Shown in pieces: positions 24,593 to 32,140 of a DNA stretch of 64,000 bases (the first letter of the stretch is position 1; each line of letters begins with the position of its first letter). The position numbers and the translations under genes are program-made. Location: assembly GCA_964563755.1 (NCBI GenBank), contig CAZLYC010000009.1, forward strand, positions 1 to 64,000, written 5' to 3'. The notes beneath the pieces are model-generated. The model was not told the origin of the DNA and made no database searches. It saw nothing but the letters and a program-made list of their open reading frames with translations. The DNA comes from JABMQF01 sp964563755. Its GTDB lineage: Archaea; Nanobdellota; Nanobdellia; Woesearchaeales; UBA11576.

Positions 24593-25354
24593 ATGATAGA
24601 CAAAAACCTTGAAACAAAATACTCTGCAGGTTATGCCGACGTACCTAAACGCGAAGATGATGACCCAAGAACGTACCAGGCGATAGATATCCTGCTTCCA
24701 CTGATGCGCCCGGGAATGAAAGTCATAGACGCAGGGATAGGAGACGGCCACAAGACGCTGCCGCTCGCTTCATTATGCCATACTTTCTACGGAATAGATA
24801 CGAGTGTAGAACTACTTGAAAAGGCACGAGACAATGCTTCAGAACTAGGACTAGGTAATGTCCTCTTGGCAGAGTGCAAGGCACAAAAGCTGCCGCACAT
24901 GAATGACTCAATAGATATGGTAATCTCGCTCTTAGCACCGCACGATGTATACGAAGCATACAGAGTACTAAGACCTGGCGGAATGATTTACATTGAAAAG
25001 GTTGGAGAACAAGACAAAAGAGAACTAAAAATGCTCTTCGGCTCTGACAAAGAAGGACCACGCGGCTACCTGTGCAATATGGGAATGGGAGAAAGACTGA
25101 CAATAATAGAAAAAGAGCTCAAAGCCGCAGGATTCGATAAAATCCGAACAGCAAGCACGCACTTCAACTGCTATTACCCGACAATCGACGACTTGACATT
25201 CATGCTAAAAGAAGTAAGCCACACAGTAAGAGACTTCGATCAAGAGAAAGACAAAGAAGCGCTCTATGAAGCACAAAAGAAATTCAGCACGCCAAGAGGG
25301 ATAAGAGTAAGGAAGCACGAGATCATGCTTGCAGCAGAGAAGCCGGAAGAATAG
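24593..25354 (+). CDS. Class I SAM-dependent methyltransferase
   Basis: 253 residues. SAM-binding motif I KVIDAGIGDGHKT is at residues 43-55, followed by the acidic motif FYGIDTS, then VLLAECKAQKLPHMNDSIDMVIS and the post-II LRPGGMIYIEKVG. It resembles UbiE/COQ5-like Methyltransf_11 enzymes; the substrate is unknown. It begins 10 bases after prs and is probably co-transcribed. Its final codons (AEKPEE) lie in a 20-base sequence repeated at 27059-27078, beyond the next three genes. Confidence 0.85.
   Translation: MIDKNLETKYSAGYADVPKREDDDPRTYQAIDILLPLMRPGMKVIDAGIGDGHKTLPLASLCHTFYGIDTSVELLEKARDNASELGLGNVLLAECKAQKLPHMNDSIDMVISLLAPHDVYEAYRVLRPGGMIYIEKVGEQDKRELKMLFGSDKEGPRGYLCNMGMGERLTIIEKELKAAGFDKIRTASTHFNCYYPTIDDLTFMLKEVSHTVRDFDQEKDKEALYEAQKKFSTPRGIRVRKHEIMLAAEKPEE
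25334..25353. repeat. 20-base direct repeat, copy 1 (methyltransferase 3' end)
   Basis: GCAGAGAAGCCGGAAGAATA, perfectly repeated at 27059-27078. The copies bracket the ArsR/ferredoxin/NapH-like three-gene cassette. Confidence 0.85.
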
Positions 25355-25402
25355 TTATTGCGTTGTCTCTTTTTCTATTTTTTTATGCTTATCTTGTACC
25401 AG

Positions 25403-25439
25403 TACAAACAAAAGATATTTATATGATTACATGTTTGTA
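25403..25439 (+). promoter_or_regulatory. Inverted repeat around the TATA box of the ArsR/ferredoxin operon
   Basis: TACAAAC (25403-25409) and GTTTGTA (25433-25439) are perfect inverted copies placed symmetrically around TATTTATATG (about 25415-25424). This is the geometry of an operator for the ArsR-type regulator encoded immediately downstream. Confidence 0.6.
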
Positions 25440-25747
25440 TGAGTATGCAAATGAAAAACGCAGATGATTATGCATTATTCTTCAAGGCACTTGGTGACGA
25501 GACCCGACTGAACATAGTCAGCATCCTTTCAAAAGGCGACAGTTACTGCATACAAGATATCGCTAAGAACGTAGGCAAAGAACAAAGCACTGTTTTCCGC
25601 CACGTGCAAGTATTGAAACGTGCAGGCATTGTTAAGACTGCCAAGAAAGATAAATGCCTGATGTGCATACTTGTCAATCCTACAAAGATGATTAACTTTC
25701 TAGATTACGTTTCCAAGTGCAAAAAAGCGTGTGGTGGCGGAAGATGA
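25439..25747 (+). CDS. ArsR-type winged-helix regulator
   Basis: 102 residues: FFKALGDETRLNIVSILSKGDSYCIQDIAKNVGKEQSTVFRHVQVLKRAGIV is a standard ArsR winged helix, and the C terminus has CLMCILVN and CKKACGGG cysteine motifs. These could sense a metal or redox state. It overlaps the ferredoxin start as ATGA. In-frame ATGs at 25439, 25445 and 25451 are all possible; the TATA position favours the later ones for a leaderless transcript. It probably represses its own operon via the flanking inverted repeat (inference). Confidence 0.85.
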   Translation: MSMQMKNADDYALFFKALGDETRLNIVSILSKGDSYCIQDIAKNVGKEQSTVFRHVQVLKRAGIVKTAKKDKCLMCILVNPTKMINFLDYVSKCKKACGGGR

Positions 25748-25926
25748 TAAAAGTTAATCCAGACAAATGTCCTCAGGACCATCCTTGCCCATTAGTCAGG
25801 CTGTGTCCCAGTGGCGCAATCAAACAGAAAGGTTTCGCAGCGCCAACAATAGACAAAAACATCTGCACAGAGTGCGGACTTTGCGTCAGAAAATGCGCAT
25901 ATCATACTTTTGAGGTGCAAAAATGA
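25744..25926 (+). CDS. Small ferredoxin-like 4Fe-4S protein
   Basis: 60 residues. A 4Fe-4S motif CTECGLCVRKCAYHTF is in the C-terminal half, and a degenerate second motif at the N terminus (CPQDHPCPLVRLCP) retains three cysteines. It would carry electrons to or from the neighbouring membrane polyferredoxin. It overlaps the ArsR gene (ATGA) and the downstream gene (ATGA), so the three are translationally coupled. Confidence 0.85.
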   Translation: MIKVNPDKCPQDHPCPLVRLCPSGAIKQKGFAAPTIDKNICTECGLCVRKCAYHTFEVQK

Positions 25927-27038
25927 AAGATAAATCATCAAAGCGGAACATCCTGCTAAGATACGGAATACTATTCGCTTTTTTACTTTTTTTCAGCTTC
26001 CTCGCACTGGAGCACCAGTTCTTTGAGCGCAGCAACCCATCAGTTGACGCATTATGTCCATTCGGCGGTATCGAGACTTTTTTCACATTCATAACTTCAG
26101 GCGGCTTTGTACCAAGGATACTGATCAGCAGTCTTATCCTTTCAGTCGGAGTACTACTGACTGTGTTAGTATTGCGAAGAGGCTTTTGCGGTTACATATG
26201 CCCTTTTGGAACAATCCAGGAATTACTAGGCAAGATAACAAAGAAGAAAATCACTGTCCCGCCTAAGCTAGATAAATACGCAAGATACCTCAAGTACGCA
26301 GTGCTTGTCGCCATACTTGTAGGCACAGCATACACCGGTACTCTAGTATTCCGAAGCGTCGACCCGTTCATAACATTCTTCCATTTCGGCAAAGGCCTGT
26401 TATGGGGCGAAGCAGATGAATCAGTCTGGCTCCCTCTAGCAATAACTTTCATAGTACTTTCACTAGCTGTCTTCATCGAACGATTCTGGTGCAGATACCT
26501 CTGCCCACTTGGGGCCACGATGGCCATCTTCTCAAAAATCGGACTATCAAAGATTACCCGTGACAAGAAGACATGCATAGACTGCAAGCTCTGCGACAAG
26601 AACTGTCCTGTCAAAGTCGACATCTCAACAGTTCACGAAGTCAAATCTGCTGAATGCATAAATTGCAACACCTGCGTGAACAAGTGCCCTGTCGGAGCAC
26701 TTTCAATAAAGATCGCAAAGAAGAAGATAAGCGTCACAACTTATACTATATTATTGGTCGCTATTTTCTTCGCAGTCATCGGCTTTAGCATGCTATTTAG
26801 CATCTGGGAAAGCACGCCAGGACAGGCAACCGGCAAGTTAGGTTCCGCTGACATCCGAGGCTGGATGAACCTAGAAGACGTGTCCAACGGCACAGGAATT
26901 CCAGTCGAACAACTTATAGCTGACCTAAACTTAACCGGTGTAGACACCAAGACTCCACTCAACAAGATAGCTTCAACATACAACCTGCCGTTTGACACTG
27001 AAACAGTCAGGAATTACCTCGCAAACAAAAACAAGTGA
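25923..27038 (+). CDS. NapH/NosR-like membrane polyferredoxin
   Basis: A 371-residue membrane protein with about five membrane segments in the NapH/NosR/CcoG-like arrangement. Conserved CGYICPFGTIQELL and RYLCPLGATMAIF cysteine motifs sit at membrane edges. Two 4Fe-4S motifs follow (CIDCKLCDKNC, CINCNTCVNKC), then a last membrane helix. The C-terminal DIRGWMNLEDVSNGTGIPVEQL domain is often found on such proteins. It probably moves electrons across or along the membrane, with the small ferredoxin. It is regulated with the ArsR gene. No terminal oxidoreductase is seen in the cassette. Confidence 0.85.
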   Translation: MKDKSSKRNILLRYGILFAFLLFFSFLALEHQFFERSNPSVDALCPFGGIETFFTFITSGGFVPRILISSLILSVGVLLTVLVLRRGFCGYICPFGTIQELLGKITKKKITVPPKLDKYARYLKYAVLVAILVGTAYTGTLVFRSVDPFITFFHFGKGLLWGEADESVWLPLAITFIVLSLAVFIERFWCRYLCPLGATMAIFSKIGLSKITRDKKTCIDCKLCDKNCPVKVDISTVHEVKSAECINCNTCVNKCPVGALSIKIAKKKISVTTYTILLVAIFFAVIGFSMLFSIWESTPGQATGKLGSADIRGWMNLEDVSNGTGIPVEQLIADLNLTGVDTKTPLNKIASTYNLPFDTETVRNYLANKNK

Positions 27039-27058
27039 AACAACAAGAGACAATAAAC

Positions 27059-27078
27059 GCAGAGAAGCCGGAAGAATA
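27059..27078. repeat. 20-base direct repeat, copy 2 (after the cassette)
   Basis: An exact copy of GCAGAGAAGCCGGAAGAATA, 1725 bases downstream of copy 1. It is immediately after the polyferredoxin gene. The original is the coding end of the methyltransferase gene. Confidence 0.85.
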
Positions 27079-27088
27079 AAATTCAGAA

Positions 27089-28123
27089 CTAGAAGCTGCC
27101 TGTGTATGTTCTCTGTTCTTCCTCTTCAATTTCTTTTTTCTTAATGTAGAACTCTCCTACAAGCTTTCGCTCCTGCAACTCCTTTCTGTTCATACGTTCA
27201 AAGCCAAAAGAAGCAGGTTTATACAACGACGACCTGATAAATTTCTCTGGCAGGCAAGCCGTATCAACAATATCATCGACAGTCATTGGAGTGTTGGCTG
27301 CTGCTTTTCTTAATTCTTCACGCAGCCTGTTCTTCAATGCACGTTTAATCTCACATTCTTTCATGCTCGAATGTTCCTCATCATATTGCCAAAATAGATT
27401 TTGATTCTCCATGACCCACAACAACTCATTATTATTTATAGAATCAATCAACTCTTCATCAGTCTTTTCAGGCTTCCACCTGTCGACCGCTTTCGCAGCA
27501 GTTCTTGTGTACTCAGGCATCTTGGTTAGCTCGCTCGTCAAAGCATCAAGATCCACGAGCCTTATGACATACTCGACCCCAATAAGCCTGGTGTATGTGC
27601 TTCCATGGACTATGCCTTGCTTTCCTTTCTCTTTTGCGCCAAGCTTTTCAAGAAATACCGTTCCACCTGCAGGATTGACAAACTTATTCGTCTCTGCAAG
27701 CATATCCTCCAGGTCAGCCTCATATTCCGCCCTTCGCATGCCTCCAAAAGGATTTTTAGATTCAATAATCTCTTTAGAGTGTCCTGACTTGTAATGCCTT
27801 ATCTCATGCTGCAGGACGAAATCAAGCTCCTCTGTGTAATCACAGAAGCTCAACAACCTATCACTAAGAATTATTGTACCATTAGGCATGGAAACAGCAT
27901 TTATCTCAGGCCAACCTTTCGCTATCCTAACATTTACATCCTTGTTCGCCTTGACAATAGGCCTGGACTTAACGAACTGCACCTTAAGATTATCTTCAGA
28001 ATAAAAATCATACCTGGCCCTAAAAACATCTTCAAGAATCTTGCAATCCCGCTCAACACGCGCAGTAAAAAGATCATTAGCTGATTCGTTACCGTACAAC
28101 ACAAGTGCTGATATGGTTGACAT
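27089..28123 (-). CDS. M48-like zinc metalloprotease domain protein
   Basis: 344 residues. The zinc motif HEIRH is at residues 106-110, followed by RRAEYEADLEDM near 130-141, where the Glu of EYEAD is the third ligand position of M48-type gluzincins. Upstream SMPNGTIILSDRLL resembles the M48 substrate strand. There is no membrane segment or signal peptide, unlike HtpX. It would act in the cytoplasm. Downstream ~200 residues are helical and unrecognised. It is convergent with the cassette and divergent from the DUF1295 gene. Confidence 0.75.
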   Translation of the reverse strand: MSTISALVLYGNESANDLFTARVERDCKILEDVFRARYDFYSEDNLKVQFVKSRPIVKANKDVNVRIAKGWPEINAVSMPNGTIILSDRLLSFCDYTEELDFVLQHEIRHYKSGHSKEIIESKNPFGGMRRAEYEADLEDMLAETNKFVNPAGGTVFLEKLGAKEKGKQGIVHGSTYTRLIGVEYVIRLVDLDALTSELTKMPEYTRTAAKAVDRWKPEKTDEELIDSINNNELLWVMENQNLFWQYDEEHSSMKECEIKRALKNRLREELRKAAANTPMTVDDIVDTACLPEKFIRSSLYKPASFGFERMNRKELQERKLVGEFYIKKKEIEEEEQRTYTGSF

Positions 28124-28368
28124 ACTGCCTGATTTTTTTACTTATTTATAAATCTTTCGTAAAATTTACTATTGTTAAGTGACGAATTCTTTCCTGTTTT
28201 GTTTATAAACCTATTTAAATAAACCTCCTAAAAACACAAAAATAACACCTAAACGCCCCTTCAAGCAAAATAGAACCTGCACTGACACAAAACAGAAAAC
28301 CCCCTCATTCAACTAATGAACTTTTCCACGCAACACATTAATAAACAAACAATTGCATCGATTAAAAA

Positions 28369-29121
28369 ATGCTAGAAATAGCCTACTACTTAATCGCTGC
28401 TTTAGGGATAAACATAATCATGTTCATCCCAGGTTATTTATTCAAAACAGACAAGCTAACAGACCTAAGCTATTCCTTGACTTTCATCGCATTAATCAGT
28501 ATCTCAGCCCTATTGAACGAATTCTCAAAAACAAAAATCATCCTTTTATCAATGATACTCATCTGGGCATTAAGACTGGGAATATTCCTATTCATCAGAA
28601 TACAAAAGATGAAATACGACAAGCGTTTTGATGGCATCCGAGAATCATTCCTAAAATTCCTCAAATTCTGGACCTTACAGGGTCTCGCTGTATGGGTCAT
28701 ACTCCTACCTGCACTATTTTTCATGCTTGGAAACCCCAACAAGATATTTTGGGCAGGACTGATTATCTGGGCAACAGGTCTAATCCTAGAATCCATCGCA
28801 GACCTGCAAAAATACAAATTCAACCAGAACAATAAGGACGCATTTATCAACACTGGTCTTTGGAAGTACTCAAGACACCCCAACTACTTCGGAGAAATAC
28901 TCTGCTGGATAGGAATCTACACATTCACCTTCACATCTTTAAACCTTACCCAAAAACTAATAGGCCTAGCAAGCCCACTCTTCATCATGTTCTTACTTCT
29001 CTTCATAACAGGCCTGCCACCACTAGAAAAAGCAGCAGATGCCAAATGGGGCAAACAAAAAACCTACAAAGAATACAAAAGAAAAACAAGCATCCTGATA
29101 CCATGGATACCAAAAAAATAA
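28369..29121 (+). CDS. DUF1295-family membrane protein (isoprenylcysteine methyltransferase-like fold)
   Basis: A 250-residue protein with about six to seven membrane segments. The C-terminal block LWKYSRHPNYFGEILCWIGIY is diagnostic of DUF1295/steroid 5-alpha reductase-like and ICMT-type membrane enzymes. The RHPNYFGE motif is the conserved SAM/NADPH-site region. The reaction is unknown. It overlaps the DUF2177 gene by 19 bases. The 245-base gap before it (28124-28368) contains two TATA-like stretches (GTTTATAAAC near 28200, TATTTAAATAAAC near 28212) and no ORF. Confidence 0.85.
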   Translation: MLEIAYYLIAALGINIIMFIPGYLFKTDKLTDLSYSLTFIALISISALLNEFSKTKIILLSMILIWALRLGIFLFIRIQKMKYDKRFDGIRESFLKFLKFWTLQGLAVWVILLPALFFMLGNPNKIFWAGLIIWATGLILESIADLQKYKFNQNNKDAFINTGLWKYSRHPNYFGEILCWIGIYTFTFTSLNLTQKLIGLASPLFIMFLLLFITGLPPLEKAADAKWGKQKTYKEYKRKTSILIPWIPKK

Positions 29122-29531
29122 AAAAATACTTCTTAGCGCTGGCAATAGTCCTAGTCATAGACTTAACCTGGGTACTAGTCATCATGAAACCCTTCTATGA
29201 CAAACAACTAGCAGGATTCGCAAGACCAGAAAACGTACCCTTACTGTCTGCGGTGCTCGCTTGGGCATTAATACCCCTAGGAATAGTCCTATTCGTCGAC
29301 CAAATAGCAAAAAACAACAAACAAAGCATAACCTACGGAGCACTATACGGCCTAATAATTTACGGAGTATACGACTTCACAAACCTAGCATCTTTAGCAA
29401 ACTGGACACTAACCATGACAATAGTCGATATAGCATGGGGAATGACGATGTGCGCAGCAGCATCATTATTACTCAGACTGACAAGCACTATTTCTAACAA
29501 AAGCAAACTTTCTTCGAAAAGACGTATCTGA
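29103..29531 (+). CDS. DUF2177-family membrane protein with a foreign C-terminal tail
   Basis: A 142-residue protein with four membrane segments: KYFLALAIVLVIDLTWVLVIM, ALIPLGIVLFV, GLIIYGVYDFTNLASL and IVDIAWGMTMCAAASLLLRL, which are DUF2177 signatures. The last ~11 residues (NKSKLSSKRRI) are encoded within a 98-base sequence duplicated from the antitoxin gene at 30711-30806, so the original C terminus may have been replaced. The ATG at 29103 lies within the end of the DUF1295 gene. The function of the family is unknown. Confidence 0.85.
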   Translation: MDTKKIKKYFLALAIVLVIDLTWVLVIMKPFYDKQLAGFARPENVPLLSAVLAWALIPLGIVLFVDQIAKNNKQSITYGALYGLIIYGVYDFTNLASLANWTLTMTIVDIAWGMTMCAAASLLLRLTSTISNKSKLSSKRRI

Positions 29532-29620
29532 ATTCAGCAAGAAAATCGCTTGTCTTTTCCGGCAAAAGGTTTACGGATGCGAATCGTGATAGATAGAATG
29601 CATTCGCTATCTGCTCTGCG
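29499..29620 (+). pseudogene. Degenerate copy of an antitoxin 3' end and PIN toxin 5' end
   Basis: 29499-29596 matches 30711-30806 (end of the RHH antitoxin and first codons of the PIN toxin) with a few substitutions and one inserted base. The last 36 bases, beginning GGCAAAAGGTTTACGG, are identical. A weaker match continues to about 29620. The remnant overlaps the 3' end of the DUF2177 gene and cannot encode either protein. Confidence 0.8.
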
Positions 29621-29666
29621 GGTTATACAAAATAATCGGAAAGTTTCTAATTATGTTTCCATAACG

Positions 29667-29676
29667 TTTAAATAAG
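29667..29676 (+). promoter_or_regulatory. TATA promoter of the DUF4258/DUF2283 module
   Basis: TTTAAATAAG lies about 25 bases upstream of the ATG at 29699, giving an essentially leaderless transcript. Confidence 0.55.
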
Positions 29677-29698
29677 AAGTTCACATTAGCTCTAACTC

Positions 29699-30019
29699 AT
29701 GAACCCGTTTGAAACAGTCAAGAAATTCCTAACTGATGTGAATATTGACCAGATAAAATTCAAGAAACATTTCTATGATAGGATTCTTGAGCGGCCTATT
29801 TCAGAAAGCATGATAAAAAAACAGTTGAAAAAAACAGATAACCTGCTGAAAGCGGAGGAACAACCTGCCAGAAACGAAGACGAGAAAAAGTATAAGCTCT
29901 GGATCAAGCTCAGCAATAGGTATAGCTTGGTCATAATAGCCGTAATCTCAAAGAAAGATTTATATATTGTATCTGGCTGGAATACTGATAGAAAATGGCA
30001 AAGAACAATGCAAAAATGA
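29699..30019 (+). CDS. DUF4258 family toxin-like protein
   Basis: A 106-residue basic protein: FKKHFYDRILERPISESMI followed by KLWIKLSNRYSLVIIAVIS and LYIVSGWNTDRKWQR, the pattern of DUF4258/BrnT-like small RNases (RelE-like fold), which are toxins of type II modules. It would act on RNA in the cytoplasm (family knowledge). The gene overlaps the next one, a DUF2283 protein, by 25 bases; this pairing is a known toxin-antitoxin arrangement. Confidence 0.75.
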   Translation: MNPFETVKKFLTDVNIDQIKFKKHFYDRILERPISESMIKKQLKKTDNLLKAEEQPARNEDEKKYKLWIKLSNRYSLVIIAVISKKDLYIVSGWNTDRKWQRTMQK

Positions 30020-30354
30020 ATTATGATAATGAAGAGGATATCCTATCATTATCGAAAGGCAGACCTGTAAAGGCATCCATAGACATAGGGGATTTTGTCA
30101 TTGACGTAGACCATAAAGGATTCATTACTGGTGTGGAAATATTGAACGCATCACAGAACCTGCACCTGACGGAAAAGCAATTATGCACACTGAAACAGGC
30201 ATCGATGTCAGTCACGTACAAACCTAACTATGTTGTAATATTCTTAGTGATGGAATTTGACAACAAAGAAAAAGAGAAACTGTCCATTCCGCTTACAGTA
30301 GACCTCGGACACAGCTCTGTTACGACAGAGAAAGCAAGATTTGCTGTGGCTTAA
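29995..30354 (+). CDS. DUF2283 family antitoxin-like protein
   Basis: 119 residues. MNYDNEEDILSLSKGRPVKASIDIGDFVIDVDHKGFITGVEILNAS matches DUF2283, frequently encoded beside DUF4258 toxins. The C-terminal half adds a beta-rich extension (VTYKPNYVVIFLVMEF) not present in the minimal ~70-residue form at 34445-34642. It may neutralise the adjacent DUF4258 protein. The ATG at 29995 overlaps the toxin gene end; an in-frame ATG at 30016 is a weaker alternative. Confidence 0.75.
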   Translation: MAKNNAKMNYDNEEDILSLSKGRPVKASIDIGDFVIDVDHKGFITGVEILNASQNLHLTEKQLCTLKQASMSVTYKPNYVVIFLVMEFDNKEKEKLSIPLTVDLGHSSVTTEKARFAVA

Positions 30355-30539
30355 AATATTTTTCATCCAATCTGAAATATCTTCAGAAAGACTAACATTT
30401 CATCTAATCTTCATGCACTGTACCGTAACATCTCCGGATATGACATAATTTTGTTGCAAATACATGCATAGCGGTCTTTAATCACATCTGATTATACTTT
30501 CTTGTGGCTCATCCTATGGCGACTGACTACGAAAAGTTT

Positions 30540-30561
30540 AAATATGTGTTATCACATATTT
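30540..30561 (+). promoter_or_regulatory. Palindromic operator over the TATA box of the RHH-PIN module
   Basis: AAATATGTG, TTAT, CACATATTT: perfect 9-base arms with a 4-base spacer, overlapping the downstream edge of TTTAAATATG (30537-30546). This geometry suits autorepression by the ribbon-helix-helix antitoxin. Confidence 0.65.
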
Positions 30562-30569
30562 ATGTGTAT

Positions 30570-30806
30570 ATGGGAAACATGACACTTTCAATACCTGATG
30601 ACATCCAGGCTGAGATGAGACAGTTCTCAGAAGTAAGATGGAGCGAAGTCGCACGTAAAGCCATAATAGAGAAGCTTGAGACGCTAGCACTTGCAGAGAA
30701 ACTTGCGAAGAAAAGCAAGCTTTCTTCGAAAGACGTATCTGAGTTCAGCAAGAAAATCGCATCTCTCGCAGGCAAAAGGTTTACGGATGCGAATCGTGAT
30801 AGATAG
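30570..30806 (+). CDS. RHH-type antitoxin of a PIN (VapBC-like) module
   Basis: 78 residues. N-terminal MTLSIPDDIQAEMRQFSEVRWSEVARKAIIEKL is a ribbon-helix-helix DNA-binding segment common to archaeal antitoxins. The Lys-rich C terminus (AEKLAKKSKLSSKDVSEFSKKIASLAGKR) should wrap the toxin. The ATG at 30570 (or 30579) is preferred over 30504, because the TATA box and operator lie between them. It overlaps the PIN gene by 20 bases. Its 3' part exists as a degenerate copy at 29499-29596. Confidence 0.8.
   Translation: MGNMTLSIPDDIQAEMRQFSEVRWSEVARKAIIEKLETLALAEKLAKKSKLSSKDVSEFSKKIASLAGKRFTDANRDR
30711..30806. repeat. Intact copy of the ~98-base duplicated segment
   Basis: The 3' end of the antitoxin gene including the PIN start. 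It matches 29499-29596; the copies lie 1.2 kb apart in direct orientation. Confidence 0.8.
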
Positions 30807-31218
30807 CAATATACTATTCTCTGCTCTTATTAAGGATTCATACACACGCAGGACAATACTAGAATACAAAGACAAATTTCTCTTCCCAAGCTATATCTTT
30901 GATGAATTCGATAAACACAGGCACGAACTGCTGAGAAAATCAGGGATGGACGCAGCAGACTTCGGGCTGCTTCTTTCGATACTTCTTCTAAAAGTAGAAA
31001 TTGTCCCAAAATCACAGCTTGACGCCCATTATGCTAATGCTATATTTATTGTTAAAGATATAGACCCTGATGATGTACCATTCATCGCCTGCGCACTGGC
31101 CCACCCTGGCAGTATAATATGGTCAGACGACAAGAAACTCTCCAAACAGGCTGCGGTAAAAGTCATAGGAACTGATAAAATCAGCACATACCTTTCAGCA
31201 AACTATAATAACTTCTGA
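30787..31218 (+). CDS. PIN-domain toxin (VapC-like ribonuclease)
   Basis: 143 residues: MRIVIDSNILFSALIKD with the first catalytic Asp, a central Glu (YIFDEFDKHRHELL), and the acidic cluster near DIDPDDVPFIACALA and IIWSDDKKLSK, matching PIN ribonucleases (magnesium-dependent RNA cleavage). It is the toxin of the module with the preceding RHH antitoxin. The ATG at 30787 lies within the end of that gene, so the two are translationally coupled. Confidence 0.85.
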   Translation: MRIVIDSNILFSALIKDSYTRRTILEYKDKFLFPSYIFDEFDKHRHELLRKSGMDAADFGLLLSILLLKVEIVPKSQLDAHYANAIFIVKDIDPDDVPFIACALAHPGSIIWSDDKKLSKQAAVKVIGTDKISTYLSANYNNF

Positions 31219-31233
31219 ATTACACCTGTTCTT

Positions 31234-31626
31234 ATGAAAGTCTACAAAGGAGTCGGAGCGCTTGTTGTTCGAAATGGACAGGTCTTACTTCTTAGGCGTA
31301 AATCAGACGGACTCTGGACACGACCAGGCGGAATGGTAGAAGAAGGAGAGACACTAGAAGAAGGGTTAATACGAGAAATACTTGAAGAGACAGGCATCAC
31401 TGTACGCATTGAACGATTACTCGACACTTACGAGACAACCGAGAAAGGCAAGAACTGGATGGCATACGGATACCTTGCAAGCTATGTTTCTGGAGAAGCT
31501 ACGAATAAAGAACCAGACAAGCACACAGAACTCAAATGGTTCAAACTCGACGAACTGCCGGAGACGATGAATGAGTATACGAAGAGATCAATAAGAAAAC
31601 TGAAAGGAGAAAAGAAAGATTTTTAA
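31234..31626 (+). CDS. NUDIX hydrolase 2
   Basis: 130 residues. The Nudix box GGMVEEGETLEEGLIREILEETGI is complete (about residues 32-55). TRPGGMVEEGE and a C-terminal EPDKHTELKWFKLDELPETM are typical of ADP-ribose pyrophosphatase-like or MutT-like enzymes; substrate unknown. It starts 16 bases after the PIN toxin gene, in the same orientation. It differs clearly from the NUDIX protein at 16763-17167. Confidence 0.88.
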   Translation: MKVYKGVGALVVRNGQVLLLRRKSDGLWTRPGGMVEEGETLEEGLIREILEETGITVRIERLLDTYETTEKGKNWMAYGYLASYVSGEATNKEPDKHTELKWFKLDELPETMNEYTKRSIRKLKGEKKDF

Positions 31627-31682
31627 TGAGAATAAACAGGGAGTTAATGAATTAATCTTTTTCTATATCTGCTCCCAAAAAG

Positions 31683-31692
31683 TTTATAAATA
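31683..31692 (+). promoter_or_regulatory. TATA promoter of the tiny membrane-protein operon
   Basis: TTTATAAATA lies about 35-40 bases upstream of the first start codon of the AT-rich operon 31725-32337. Confidence 0.5.
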
Positions 31693-31724
31693 AAGTCATA
31701 TTAAAAACGATTAAAAATTTAACT

Positions 31725-31985
31725 TTGAGTAAATTGAGATGGCTTTTCATTAAAACGGAGGTAGCCTTAACGAAAATGGTATCTAAGTGGCCTGAACATA
31801 TAAAAGATAACGATTTTGTTAGAAATCTTATACTACTTGGTCTAACCATATTTATTATTGTAGGAATAGTTGCACTTTATTGCAGGGGCGATCTTAAAGT
31901 AGATCATTTTTACACCGCTTTAGACGTCGCTATTGGAATAGTTATAGGAACCGGCATATTGAAAGTCTTAAAAAAATCAAAATGA
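31725..31985 (+). CDS. Small membrane protein, first gene of an overlapping three-gene operon
   Basis: 86 residues with a TTG start, or 69 from an ATG at 31776 that has GGAGGT 13 bases upstream. One hydrophobic segment (FVRNLILLGLTIFIIVGIVALY) and a second amphipathic, Gly/Ile-rich segment (ALDVAIGIVIGTGIL) suggest two membrane passes. The 3' end overlaps the next gene as ATGA. AT-rich codons differ from those of the neighbours on both sides. No family is recognised. Confidence 0.6.
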   Translation: MSKLRWLFIKTEVALTKMVSKWPEHIKDNDFVRNLILLGLTIFIIVGIVALYCRGDLKVDHFYTALDVAIGIVIGTGILKVLKKSK

Positions 31986-32140
31986 ACCCAAAAAATGCCA
32001 AAGAAGACGAATTAGTTATTGGTACTGCTGCGTTAGGTTCGATAATAGGAGCTGTATCTAGTGGTACTGTTGGCGCGGTTGTAGGAGGCGTTATCGGGTA
32101 TCTTATTGGTAAGGCATCAAAAGATGAGAACAAAAAATGA
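31982..32140 (+). CDS. 52-residue glycine-zipper membrane protein
   Basis: A very short gene (53 codons, ATG at 31982, stop at 32140). After a charged N terminus (MNPKNAKEDE), residues 12-43 are IGTAALGSIIGAVSSGTVGA followed by VVGGVIGYLIG, a Gly/Ala-rich glycine-zipper like those of membrane-inserting small proteins. It overlaps both neighbours by the same ATGA arrangement, so its translation should be coupled. Possible roles: pore-forming peptide, holin-like or membrane anchor (guess). Confidence 0.6.
   Translation: MNPKNAKEDELVIGTAALGSIIGAVSSGTVGAVVGGVIGYLIGKASKDENKK

Noticed and set aside
25438..25470. Deciding the exact ATG of the ArsR-type gene
   Set aside because: Three in-frame ATGs lie within 12 bases; the TATA distance favours the later ones, but sequence alone cannot decide.
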